Source: Dorea longicatena (GTDB taxonomy: Bacteria > Bacillota > Clostridia > Lachnospirales > Lachnospiraceae). From it: a stretch of DNA of 64,000 nucleotides. The stretch lies in NCBI RefSeq assembly GCF_025150085.1, contig NZ_CP102280.1, forward strand, positions 1,871,001 through 1,935,000, in the 5' to 3' direction. The stretch's first letter is position 1. Every line of letters begins with the position of its first letter. This document shows, piece after piece, positions 1-7,297 of this stretch. Made by a program: the position numbers and the translations under genes. A model generated the notes under the pieces. That model made no database searches and was not told the DNA's origin. It worked only from the letters and a program-made list of their open reading frames with translations.

Positions 1-1266
1 CCACACGATCGGTTCACAGATGATCACACCCGTATATCCAAGCCACGGAACCAGAGTGGCCGCGATCACGATCTTCCCTGCCATCTCAAGGCCGCTGGAA
101 ATCAGTGGTGTAATGTGATCCCCTAATCCCTGCATCGCATTTCTTAAAATGCAGATCAAGGTAGTCACAATATAAAACAGCGTATCAAACTTCAGATAAT
201 TTGTTGCATTTAAGATTACTGTCTTATTATGACTTCCGGTTACCAGATATACCAGCCATCCTCCGATCGTATAACTTGCAATGATCGTAAGTCCTGACCA
301 GATCGCAGTGTAGACAATCGCCAGCCAGATGCCTCTCTTCACACGGTCGATCTTCCCTGCTCCCACGTTCTGTCCACAGTAAGTTGCCATCGTCTGTCCG
401 AATACACTGAACATGATCATGAATATCTCCGTGATCTTTCTCGCCGCTGTATGGGCAATGATAATGTCTTTTCCAAGCTTATTGATCGCCGTCTGTAATG
501 TCAAAGTACCGATATTAACCAGAGAACTCATAAATCCCATCGACATTCCGGCACTTATCATCTCTTTTACCATGATTGGACTTGGATCTTTAAAATCCTC
601 TTTCTGAAGCCTTAATATCTCATATTTTCTAATCATATAGATCCAGCAGATCACAAATGCAATGATCTGTGCCAGTACAGTTGCAATTGCTGCTCCTTTT
701 ACGCCAGTCTTCAATACCACAACGAAGAACAGATCCCCCACGATATTCAGTGCTACAGATATCGCCAGAATGATCAATGGTGTTACTGCATCTCCGATTG
801 CACGAAGCGTCGCCGCACAGGCATCATATAAAAATGTTGCAAGCAGTCCTGCTATGATGATCGCGATATATCCTTTCGCCACCGGAACCAGATGCTTTGG
901 CACATTTAAGAAATGTAAGATCGATTTCAAAAATAGCAGTCCTGCTATCGTAAATAAAATGGATATTCCAGTCCCGATCACAAGCGACATTGCAAAGGAC
1001 TTTTTCATATCTGCGATGTTCTTCGCACCAAATTTCTGTGCGGTAATAATCGCAAATCCGTTGGATAATCCCAGTAAAAATCCGATGATCAGACCGCTCA
1101 GTGTGCTGGTCGCACCTACTGCTGCCAGTGCATCTTCTCCCAGAAACGAGCCGACAATCCTGGTATCTACCAGACTGTAGGTCAGCTGTAATAAGTTTCC
1201 TAAAAATATCGGTAATGCGAAACTTAGTATCAGTGCCGAGGGCTTTCCCTTCGTTAAATCTTTCAT
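1..1266 (-). CDS. MATE family efflux transporter (partial, C-terminus beyond window)
   Basis: Reading the minus strand from the ATG at 1264-1266 gives an open frame of 422 codons that runs off the left edge. It starts MKDLTKGKPSALILSFALP, a typical MATE opening, and continues as alternating hydrophobic helices with GxVGxxxGxxxLAAVGA-like loops and a QTAINKLG-type second-half repeat. MATE proteins export drugs or metabolites across the cytoplasmic membrane, driven by Na+ or H+. The substrate cannot be read from the sequence. About 420 of the usual 445-460 residues are present. A second, unrelated-looking MATE gene lies at 28150-29502. Confidence 0.9.
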   Translation of the reverse strand, partial: MKDLTKGKPSALILSFALPIFLGNLLQLTYSLVDTRIVGSFLGEDALAAVGATSTLSGLIIGFLLGLSNGFAIITAQKFGAKNIADMKKSFAMSLVIGTGISILFTIAGLLFLKSILHFLNVPKHLVPVAKGYIAIIIAGLLATFLYDACAATLRAIGDAVTPLIILAISVALNIVGDLFFVVVLKTGVKGAAIATVLAQIIAFVICWIYMIRKYEILRLQKEDFKDPSPIMVKEMISAGMSMGFMSSLVNIGTLTLQTAINKLGKDIIIAHTAARKITEIFMIMFSVFGQTMATYCGQNVGAGKIDRVKRGIWLAIVYTAIWSGLTIIASYTIGGWLVYLVTGSHNKTVILNATNYLKFDTLFYIVTTLICILRNAMQGLGDHITPLISSGLEMAGKIVIAATLVPWLGYTGVIICEPIVW

Positions 1267-1337
1267 TCTTTCTCAATGTCCTTCCTTTTTCAGTATGATT
1301 TTCTCTTTACAAGAAAACATGCACCGCTCATTATAGA

Positions 1338-1859
1338 TCATACTTCCGAAGAGAGCAATCTCTGAAAGAATTTTTTCCGCTTTCTTTCTGTCACCGGACT
1401 TCCGCTGCGGATAACCTGTGAACGGATTCCGATGTTGGTCAGTTCCTGCTGAAGCTTAACGGCTTTCTCCGCATCCATACCATCCCGGATCAGAAATGGT
1501 GCCATAGACAGGTCTTCCTTCGTTTCAAAATTATATTTTTTCGCAAGCTGTAAGAAGCCATTTCTCTGACCATAATATTCTACAATTCTCCCAAGTACAA
1601 TGACCTGTCTGGATGGATAGCCGCACACCTCACATGTTTCTTCCAGTGGTGTGATCTCGTATTCTACTTCATAAAAATCAAACGCCTCTTTAAAATATTC
1701 CATGCCTTCTTCGTCCAGATTATCAAACAGTGTGGCTGGAAGGTTCGATACGATGCGGTTAGCCATCACTTTATCGAGGCCTGTCAGAAGCTGCAGATAA
1801 GCGGATATCTTCTGGTCTTTTCCGCTGCATTTTAATAAACGTATTTTATATGTTCTCAT
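1338..1859 (-). CDS. Hypothetical protein with a central CxxC
   Basis: A 173-residue soluble protein that I do not recognise. It starts at an ATG with AGAGGA about ten bases upstream. The two halves each look like a small alpha/beta domain (about 1-70 and 110-155) separated by a linker carrying CEVCGYP near residues 97-103. The second half (AEKAVKLQQELTNIGIRSQV) resembles in layout the ribosomal L7/L12 C-terminal fold, which is used as a helix-strand module in several small proteins; this is a weak impression only. It lies eight bases downstream of a UvrA tail, so it may once have been co-transcribed with that gene. Confidence 0.6.
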   Translation of the reverse strand: MRTYKIRLLKCSGKDQKISAYLQLLTGLDKVMANRIVSNLPATLFDNLDEEGMEYFKEAFDFYEVEYEITPLEETCEVCGYPSRQVIVLGRIVEYYGQRNGFLQLAKKYNFETKEDLSMAPFLIRDGMDAEKAVKLQQELTNIGIRSQVIRSGSPVTERKRKKFFQRLLSSEV

Positions 1860-1866
1860 GTAATTT

Positions 1867-2061
1867 TTATCCTCTTTCTGTTTTCAGATATTTTTCGGTT
1901 ATGCTCTGTTCTGACGCCATAATATCCTCTGGCGTGCCTGCTGCTACAATCGTTCCCCCGGCATCTCCATCTCCCGGGCCCATATCAATCATGTAATCTG
2001 CATTCTTCATCACATCCAGATCACGCTCGATCACAATGACAGGTGCTACATTTCGCTGTAG
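1867..2061 (-). pseudogene. UvrA C-terminal remnant
   Basis: The minus strand reads about 64 residues including [20 protein letters not shown], then [20 protein letters not shown] and SITEKYL before TAA. This is the conserved tail of UvrA or the shorter UvrA-like paralogue: the strand after Walker B, the D-loop region and the GGTIVAxGTPE motif. UvrA normally has 750-950 residues, so more than 90 percent is missing, including all zinc fingers and Walker A motifs. The frame is closed upstream by a stop that is shared with the preceding fragment. It cannot be functional. Confidence 0.8.
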
Positions 2062-2160
2062 TTACCTATCATGTCCGGCTCTACCTGAACCTCCATGAAA
2101 GTTGTTCTTTCGGGTGGGGTATTGCTTTTGGATGTATGTGAATATTTCTTGTTGGTTCAT
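2062..2160 (-). pseudogene. Possible MmcQ/YjbR N-terminal remnant
   Basis: A 32-codon frame starts at an ATG with GAAGGAA upstream and reads MNQQEIFTYIQKQYPT before becoming unrelated sequence and stopping. The opening resembles the start of MmcQ/YjbR family proteins (M-x-x-E-E-V-F-x-Y-V-K-x-x-Y-G-T). It stops exactly where the UvrA tail frame begins, which suggests a deletion joined the 5' end of one gene to the 3' end of the next. The similarity is short, so the family call is tentative. Confidence 0.35.
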
Positions 2161-2302
2161 GGGGGATTCCTTCTTTTTGTCAATAAAATAATCTCCCCGT
2201 TGGACACATCACTTGAGTTTGTGAGAGGTGTGGGGAGATCTGGGTTTGTGGTTTTTTATGTTTTATGTACTGTATTTTTCAATATGTTATAAATACATTT
2301 AA
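2161..2302. other. Intergenic, one long hairpin
   Basis: No gene is seen. The arms ATCTCCCC (2191-2198) and GGGGAGAT (2232-2239) form a hairpin that can be extended by ACAC/GTGT pairing. It could be a terminator for the decayed toxin locus to its right or a leader for the YjbR-like fragment. Confidence 0.4.
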
Positions 2303-2461
2303 TTAAAAATAGTTCATTCCATTTATCTGCATAACCGCACCAAAAGCAACTTTATTACGATCTGTATATCTGATATTCGGTACTTTTGTAACTCCTCTTT
2401 TCTCTTTTTCATAATTTTACAGAAACTGATTGTATTTCTCATTTATACGATAAAAATCCAT
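2303..2461 (-). pseudogene. Truncated ToxN/AbiQ-like type III toxin
   Basis: After a good ribosome binding site (CGGAGGATAAAT) an ATG at 2461 opens MDFYRINEKYNQFL, then a TAA at 2417-2419, then in the same frame NYEKEKRGVTKVPNI, RYTDRNKVAFGAVM and QINGMNYF before a second stop. This matches the N-terminal third of ToxN/AbiQ/CptN endoribonucleases, which read MxFYxIxxKYxxFL...RxKxFxGxVxxINGxxYxVP. The TAA sits where a CAA glutamine codon would fit, so it looks like a point nonsense mutation. The C-terminal two thirds are absent. The family call is strengthened by the tandem repeats and terminator immediately upstream. Confidence 0.75.
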
Positions 2462-2487
2462 ATTTATCCTCCGTAGCAAAGCAAAAC

Positions 2488-2513
2488 AGGGAGATATACA
2501 CTTATCTCCCTGA
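2488..2513 (-). terminator. Terminator between ToxI repeats and toxN remnant
   Basis: CAGGGAGATA and TATCTCCCTG form a perfect 10-bp stem with a 6-base loop, followed on the minus strand by TTTTGCTTTG. Type III toxin-antitoxin loci carry exactly such a terminator between the antitoxin repeat array and the toxin gene, where it sets the ratio of antitoxin RNA to toxin mRNA. Confidence 0.8.
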
Positions 2514-2521
2514 TAATTAAC

Positions 2522-2629
2522 GGTTCGCATTCAAAGCTGCGAAGCACTTAAATTAAAGGTTCACATTCAAAGCAGTGAAATACTTAAATTAAAGGCTTGC
2601 ACTCAAAGTAGCAACGCACTTCAAATTGA
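2522..2629 (-). ncRNA. Type III antitoxin (ToxI-like) array, three 36-bp repeats
   Basis: Three head-to-tail units of 36 bp lie at 2522-2557, 2558-2593 and 2594-2629. The first two are nearly identical and the third (first transcribed) is diverged. Read on the minus strand each unit has the layout AAGTGnnTTnGCnnCTTTGA followed by a GC-rich piece and an A/T-rich linker, resembling known 36-nt ToxI repeats that fold as pseudoknots and inhibit ToxN. There are no spacers, so this is not CRISPR. A 9-bp hairpin (2626-2647) sits at the 5' end of the transcript. The promoter, repeats and terminator look intact although the toxin is broken. Confidence 0.75.
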
Positions 2630-2651
2630 ACAAATCTCTTTGTTCAACTAT

Positions 2652-2679
2652 ATTATATTCAATTTCTGTAAAAAATCAA
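2652..2679 (-). promoter_or_regulatory. Promoter of the type III antitoxin array
   Basis: On the minus strand TTGATT (2674-2679), 16 bases, then TATAAT (2652-2657). Transcription would start just before the 5' hairpin and the repeat array. Confidence 0.7.
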
Positions 2680-2723
2680 TAAAATTTTTTCTTTATATTC
2701 GCTCTTCCCTGTTTGCAAGGATA

Positions 2724-2885
2724 TTATTTTTCAATCTCTTTTACATTTTTTATTCGTGCAAGACTCGTTTTCCAAATTTCGCCACTATAATAAACTTTTA
2801 TATTATCTCCCGGCGATATAACTGAATAATCATATTTTTCTGGCCAATAACAGATTATTTCTTCTTGTATATCTGTTTCTAGTAT
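2724..2885 (-). pseudogene. C-terminal fragment of a small exported protein (DUF3221/YobA-like?)
   Basis: The minus strand has an open stretch of 53 codons without a usable start, reading ETDIQEEIICYWPEKYDYSV, then ISPGDNIKVYYSGEIWKT and a lysine-rich end. The pattern PGDxIKVYYxGxI...IxxVxxIEK resembles the C-terminal OB-like half of DUF3221/YobA-type lipoproteins. It lacks the N-terminal signal and half of the domain, so I read it as a gene remnant. Confidence 0.4.
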
Positions 2886-2933
2886 TTAAAACTGCTCATT
2901 TTTTTCATTCTATTGCTCCGCTTTATTATTGAA

Positions 2934-3461
2934 TCATTTTTTATTTGTGCTTTTTATTTCCGCTACCAGTTCTTCATACTTACGTTCGTCAATAATATTT
3001 TTCTGACTGATTGCATAGATATTGCTTATAATCAGTATTAACGCAACAACCGCCTGATCAACTGCACTGGCCAGCTTTGTTGCAAAAGATCTTACTGCTG
3101 AGATAATACTGTCATGTCGTTCATGAAACCGGACTTCATCATACTCTATGGTATTATTTAACATGACAATTATCGTCATATTGAATGCTCCCTGCGAAAA
3201 GAAGATCAGGAAACCGATGATATTCAGTAAAACAATACTCTTTGGTAAAATGTAGCCTACACTCATAAAAAGCATATACCCTATGACTTTAATGATGGTA
3301 GCTGCAGTTATAATCTGATTTCGTGTGAATTTTGAGGAAAGCCACGCAAAAGATGCCTCTGATATCAGCATTCCTAATCCATACATAATTGTAAACCAAA
3401 ATACAAGACTGCCGCCTACAGAATATCCAAATTCAAAATAAAAGAAATTCATTCCAATCAT
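2934..3461 (-). pseudogene. GPH family sugar:cation symporter, C-terminal remnant
   Basis: About 175 residues from MIGMNFFYFEFG match the C-terminal half of glycoside-pentoside-hexuronide (MelB-type) symporters. Five membrane helices can be followed, plus the family-typical TIEYDE and RSFATKLASA stretches and a short cytosolic tail. Full-length members have 440-500 residues and 12 helices, so the N-terminal half is missing. The open frame continues upstream only because it runs antisense through a collagen-like coding remnant on the other strand; that extension is not real. Confidence 0.8.
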
Positions 3462-3466
3462 AATCT

Positions 3467-3661
3467 GGTGACACTTGGGAAAAAGGCATACAGGTGGAAA
3501 AAGGTGACAAGGGTGACACTGAGTCGAAAAGCGAACAAGGTGATACCGGGGAAAAAGGCGACACTGGACCTCAGGGTGCGAAAGGCGAAAAAGGTGACAA
3601 CGGGGAGACACCCGTAATCACCGTAGTTGAAGATACACTTCTCACATCACGCAATGCTTGA
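3467..3661 (+). pseudogene. Collagen-like (GXY) repeat protein fragment
   Basis: The plus strand reads a 64-residue GXY tract: GDTWEKGIQVEKGDKGD, an interruption TESKSEQ, GDTGEKGDTGPQGAKGEK, GDNGETPVITVV, ending in TGA. Such tracts form bacterial collagen-like stalks of surface proteins. No start codon, signal peptide or C-terminal head domain is present, and the opposite-strand GPH frame joins it at about 3461, so it is a fragment brought here by rearrangement. Confidence 0.75.
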
Positions 3662-3901
3662 ATCAATGGCGCAAACCAACGCAAGAATGCCGCCTTGGAA
3701 GATTTTTCCCTTTTACCTCGGCTTTGTCTTGATTAACCTATTCCGGTACAATCCATGCGCTATAAAGTGTGTAAATAATTCTGTGTAAACTAAATACGTG
3801 ATATGTATCCTCTGAATATTACGGTGCGGCAGAGCCGCCTGTCCGGTGTGGCGAGAGCCACCTGTCCGGACTAACATAGCCACCCCATTTTGTTTATTAA
3901 G

Positions 3902-4665
3902 TTACTTTTCCATTGCTGGATTCAGTCCATATACTTCTCTCATAGAGAGGTCTTTAGATGGGTCAACACTTTCAATATCGATCTTATAGGAATCATACGA
4001 TATACGATCCATGATGGCATCGGCAAGAGTACTTTCACCATCACAGATTTGCTGGTACCATTCACTTTCACGGAACTGAAAACAAAAGATCGTTGAAGAT
4101 TTTCTTCGTCGTTTATGTATCAGTTCAAAAAGATTCCTGGCTTCAGCTTCTGTCAGTTTAAGAAGCAGCCACTCATCAATGATCAGTACTATTGGCTTGG
4201 TGTATTTCTTCAGGACAGTCGAGAAAGTTCCATTGTCCCTGGCAGCCTGTAAGTCCAATAATAGATCAGGAAGCCGTACATACCGTACTGAGTAATAGTG
4301 CTTGCATGCTTCCATGCCAAAGGCACAGGCCATATAAGTTTTACCACTTCCGGTTGCTCCAGTAATAAAGATGTTTCGGTATTCTGTAATGTATTCACAG
4401 GTTGCCAGACGGTTGATCAGTGCTTTGTTCAGCTTTCGTCCAGAATGGTAATCAATCGCTGCGATGCTGGCATCTGGCTGTTCAAACTCAGCCTTTTCAG
4501 ACGATTGTTTTTGCGGTTGCTGTATTCGACATCAACAAGCATGCCGAACCGATCTTCGAATGGAACTTCCTTCATTGCAGGATCATCCATCTGGATGCGG
4601 AATGCATCTGCCATAGCAGTCAGATGCATTTCAATAAGTTTATCGATTGTACTTTGATTTGTCAT
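3902..4665 (-). pseudogene. istB: IstB-like ATPase of IS21 (frameshifted)
   Basis: IstB is the AAA+ helper ATPase that targets IS21 transposition. The N-terminal 60 residues (MTNQSTIDKLIEMHL...) are in one frame and the rest (from KAEFEQPDAS, Walker A GATGSGKT, Walker B LIIDEW, to DLSMREVYGLNPAMEK) in another. The family usually reads RLxRLIKxAxF at the break; here only RLKR joins AEFE, consistent with loss of about 13 bases between two AAAAGGCTGA copies. The original start overlaps the istA stop (ATGA). Without frameshift correction no full ATPase is made. Confidence 0.85.
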
Positions 4666-6206
4666 GATTTTTTACCTCCATAGTATCTGGCTCCTCTGGT
4701 TATGCCATGTGGTTTTACTGCTTGAAATGATTCTGATTCGGTATCAGGTGCATCCTTTGTTGCAGCCAATAGATTTTTGATACTTTTATAGCTGGGTTTA
4801 CCGGAATAAGAGAGCGCCTTAGCGCAGACCTGTTCCAGTTTTTCTGGCGAATATTTTTCTGCCAGTTTCAGTAATCCCATGCAGCTTCTGTAGGATTGCT
4901 GTTCAATCCTGCCGGAGGTAAGTATTGCATCGACAACCTTACTTGTGTTAATTCCAATCGAATCAGCCCACTTACGGAATCGGTCACCGTTCCATTCCAG
5001 ATATTTCTGGTGTTCCTGCGGCATATGTTCTGTCACTGTAGAATACTGACCGCTTCGTCCATAGAGTCGTCTGTGAGAGGCAATACGATTGTGATTATAA
5101 AATATTTCAACCGTTGTATCTGTTATACGCACATCAACCTTATTTTTGATATACTGATAAGGCACGGAGTAGAACATTCTGTCTACTGCGATGTGATAGT
5201 TAAACTGGACGGTGGCTTGTTTCCACTCAGCCAGTTCAAAAGGTGTAGCAGGCAACGGAGCCAGTAATGGCATTTCTTCCCCAAGAAATAAACTGAGTCT
5301 GCTACATTCCTTTTTCTGGAATTTACGGGCATTGTAGGCATCCAGTTTTTCACGGATTGAAGCATTCAATTCTGCAAGAGAGAAAAACTGTTCATTGCGA
5401 AGGGCTGCTGTTATCCATGTGGATATCTTTCCTACCGATCCCTCTACATTCGGTTTATCTTTGGGTTTCCGGACTCTGGCCGGAAGGATGGCAAGATTGT
5501 AATGTTCTGCCATCTCATGATAAGTTGTGTTTAAGGCAGTGTTGTACCAGTCACTCTTTTTATGATTCACTGCGGTTGTGCAGTTATCAGAAACGAGCAT
5601 AGGTGTGACACCGCCAAAGAAATCAAATATCTGGACATGAGCTTTGATCCAGTTGTCGGTTTTCTCATTCATATATGCTTTTACAAAAGCATACTGACTG
5701 TAAGTTAATACACCTACAAATATCCATGCATTTGTGATTTCTCCGGTGTCCGGATCAATGATGTGAGCAGGGTCACCGGCCCAGTCAACTTCAATCTGTT
5801 CACCTGGTTTTCTAGGAATATGCATGGTAGCCCTGCGTTTTTCTTCATCCTTCTGGATGTAGTAGCAGAACTGAGAATACATTAGAGGCTCTTCGCTGCT
5901 CATGCGGCACTCCTCACAGTATTCTACCCAGAGAAGTTTTTTGTTTACGCCGTTCCGCAGAAGTTCTTTGCGGATGTAGTCAAAGTTTGGCATACGTTTA
6001 TTCGTTGCCGACTTATCTTTAGGAAACATCAGCTCCTCTAGCGCACTGTCGGTCATGTCAAAATCCAGCGGCCATGAAAGATTGATTTCCGCTGCTTTTT
6101 TCAAAACCTTGGCGACTGTGTTTCTGGATACACCGCAACTTTGTGCGATGTTCTTCTCACTGAATCCTAAGCTTTTCAAGCGTAGGATTTCACGATACTT
6201 GGTCAT
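4662..6206 (-). CDS. istA: IS21-family transposase IstA
   Basis: A 514-residue DDE transposase. It has an N-terminal helix-turn-helix (about residues 8-38, SEKNIAQSCGVSRNTVAKVL), an RNase H-like catalytic core with D141 (EVDWAGDP), D207 (LVSDNC) and E255 (PNVEGSVG), and a C-terminal beta-barrel/Mu-C region. Length fits the family. The ribosome binding site GGAGG lies eight to nine bases before the ATG. Its last codons overlap istB by four bases. The gene looks intact, but its partner is broken, so the copy may be immobile unless helped in trans. Confidence 0.93.
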   Translation of the reverse strand: MTKYREILRLKSLGFSEKNIAQSCGVSRNTVAKVLKKAAEINLSWPLDFDMTDSALEELMFPKDKSATNKRMPNFDYIRKELLRNGVNKKLLWVEYCEECRMSSEEPLMYSQFCYYIQKDEEKRRATMHIPRKPGEQIEVDWAGDPAHIIDPDTGEITNAWIFVGVLTYSQYAFVKAYMNEKTDNWIKAHVQIFDFFGGVTPMLVSDNCTTAVNHKKSDWYNTALNTTYHEMAEHYNLAILPARVRKPKDKPNVEGSVGKISTWITAALRNEQFFSLAELNASIREKLDAYNARKFQKKECSRLSLFLGEEMPLLAPLPATPFELAEWKQATVQFNYHIAVDRMFYSVPYQYIKNKVDVRITDTTVEIFYNHNRIASHRRLYGRSGQYSTVTEHMPQEHQKYLEWNGDRFRKWADSIGINTSKVVDAILTSGRIEQQSYRSCMGLLKLAEKYSPEKLEQVCAKALSYSGKPSYKSIKNLLAATKDAPDTESESFQAVKPHGITRGARYYGGKKS

Positions 6207-6384
6207 AATTTACAACCTCCTTTATCTGTATTCACACCAAAGGTGTGTATTTACAGTATAAAGGAAATATATGTAATAGAGTCCAATAAGGTGGCTCTGA
6301 ATTACCGGAATATATGGCTCCCATTCTCCGGAATGGTGGCTCTCAAAGTCCGGACAGGTGGCTCAGAGAGTCCCGGAATAATCA

Positions 6385-6691
6385 AGCAAGAGCTAAGAAT
6401 CCCGTACACAATCATTTCCATGTCTTTTTCGTAAATCTAATGCTCCTTTCATTTTGGGTAATAAAATAACCGTCCAATAAGAACGGCTAGAAATAGAAAA
6501 GGAACGTCATCTTAGGCATTCCTTTTCTATGAGATATTCAATTTTAATGCTTATGTGCTGTTCCATATATCTTGCATAAAAGTGTATCACAACGTATCAA
6601 GAACCATTCAATGGTAATAAATTGATATGTGTTACTCCTTGAAAATACTAATACATACTGTTATGAACACTTATTACTTTAAACATGATTT
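6385..6691. other. Intergenic with terminator hairpin
   Basis: Between the IS21 right end and the TIR operon I see no gene. A 12-bp perfect stem (6493-6504 with 6519-6530) flanked by T-rich sequence is the likely terminator of the TIR operon; a weaker CCGT/ACGG hairpin lies next to it. The rest is AT-rich and featureless. Confidence 0.5.
6493..6530 (-). terminator. Terminator of the TIR-like operon
   Basis: ATAGAAAAGGAA pairs with TTCCTTTTCTAT across a 14-base loop. On the minus strand the downstream arm is followed by TTCTAG, and the site lies about 160 bases after the last gene of the operon. Confidence 0.6.
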
Positions 6692-7279
6692 CTATGGTCT
6701 AACTTTTGTTTTTTTGGATATTTCACTTTTGCGCTTATTGAAAGCATTATCGATATATGTTTCTGGGTCATTTTTAAAATCTTCCCATTTGACAAGAACA
6801 CAATAACGCTCATCTTCTGACCAAGAACATCCACTTTCTTTAGGAATATAATAATTATAACTAAACTCTTTTATGGTAGTATTATCGTTTATACATACAA
6901 TGTTGTGGTTCTTTCCACATACTGAACACTGCTCCTTACCTTTATATACTTTGTCATACATAGAAGGTAAAACGATACCTAATATACCATTCTTCGTATT
7001 GTTCTCACCATTATACAAAGATGCTTGCAATTCTCTTTTAATATATGTTTGGTCTTGTAGAAATGAATTTTCAGCACTATATTCTCCAATAAGATAAATT
7101 GTCACTGTAGAATCAGCAAGATAATCCTCTCTAATTTTACGCATAATATAATCTTCATCATCAGAATTGATGGGTTCATCCAATGATTTATCTATCATAT
7201 CAATATCCATATCTTCTTGAATCTTTTTCTTATAATCCATATCTTCTGTTTTAAAAGATATAAAACATTTATGTGCCAT
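6692..7279 (-). CDS. TIR-like (MTH538/DUF1863, ThsB-type) protein with CxxC insert
   Basis: A 195-residue protein. The N-terminal 115 residues read as a flavodoxin-like TIR fold of the MTH538/ThsB class: KCFISFKTED (strand A), a helix, IDKSLDEPI, a helix, STVTIYLIG, then YIKRELQAS with a candidate catalytic E83, and ILGIVLPS. A CSVCGKNHNIVC stretch (about 118-129) may be a zinc knuckle inserted before the last strand. ThsB-type proteins sense phage and make NAD-derived signal nucleotides in Thoeris defence. It is the third gene of a tight operon (18 bases after the NDT/TPR gene, AGAGGAGAGG ribosome binding site). No signal peptide or membrane helix is present. The enzymatic activity is inferred. 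Confidence 0.75.
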   Translation of the reverse strand: MAHKCFISFKTEDMDYKKKIQEDMDIDMIDKSLDEPINSDDEDYIMRKIREDYLADSTVTIYLIGEYSAENSFLQDQTYIKRELQASLYNGENNTKNGILGIVLPSMYDKVYKGKEQCSVCGKNHNIVCINDNTTIKEFSYNYYIPKESGCSWSEDERYCVLVKWEDFKNDPETYIDNAFNKRKSEISKKTKVRP

Positions 7280-7297
7280 ATTAAGCCTCTCCTCTTA

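Larger units (their letters stand above)
3813..6384 (-). mobile_element. IS21-family insertion sequence
   Basis: A two-gene istA-istB cassette is bounded by multiple terminal repeats, as is usual for IS21. The left end carries GAGCCGCCTGTCCGG (3832-3846) and GAGCCACCTGTCCGG (3855-3869). The right end carries inverted versions at 6305-6320, 6328-6342 and 6350-6364. The outermost similarity is TGAATATTACGG on the left against the reverse complement of CCGGAATAATCA on the right, which I use for the boundaries. No target duplication is obvious, so the exact ends may be off by some bases. IstB is frameshifted. Confidence 0.8.

Noticed and set aside
824..1276. 150-codon minus frame
   Set aside because: Another frame of the MATE gene; Arg/Cys-rich nonsense composition.
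2522..2629. The 36-bp tandem repeats as a CRISPR array
   Set aside because: The units are contiguous with no spacers and no cas genes; they fit a type III antitoxin array.
3462..3611. N-terminal extension of the GPH fragment (Cys/His/Pro-rich residues)
   Set aside because: It is antisense translation of the collagen-like GXY tract on the other strand.
3661..3812. Possible IS256-type end (TGTGTAAATAATTCTGTGTAAA near 3767-3790)
   Set aside because: Only one short end-like motif, no transposase and no matching end found.
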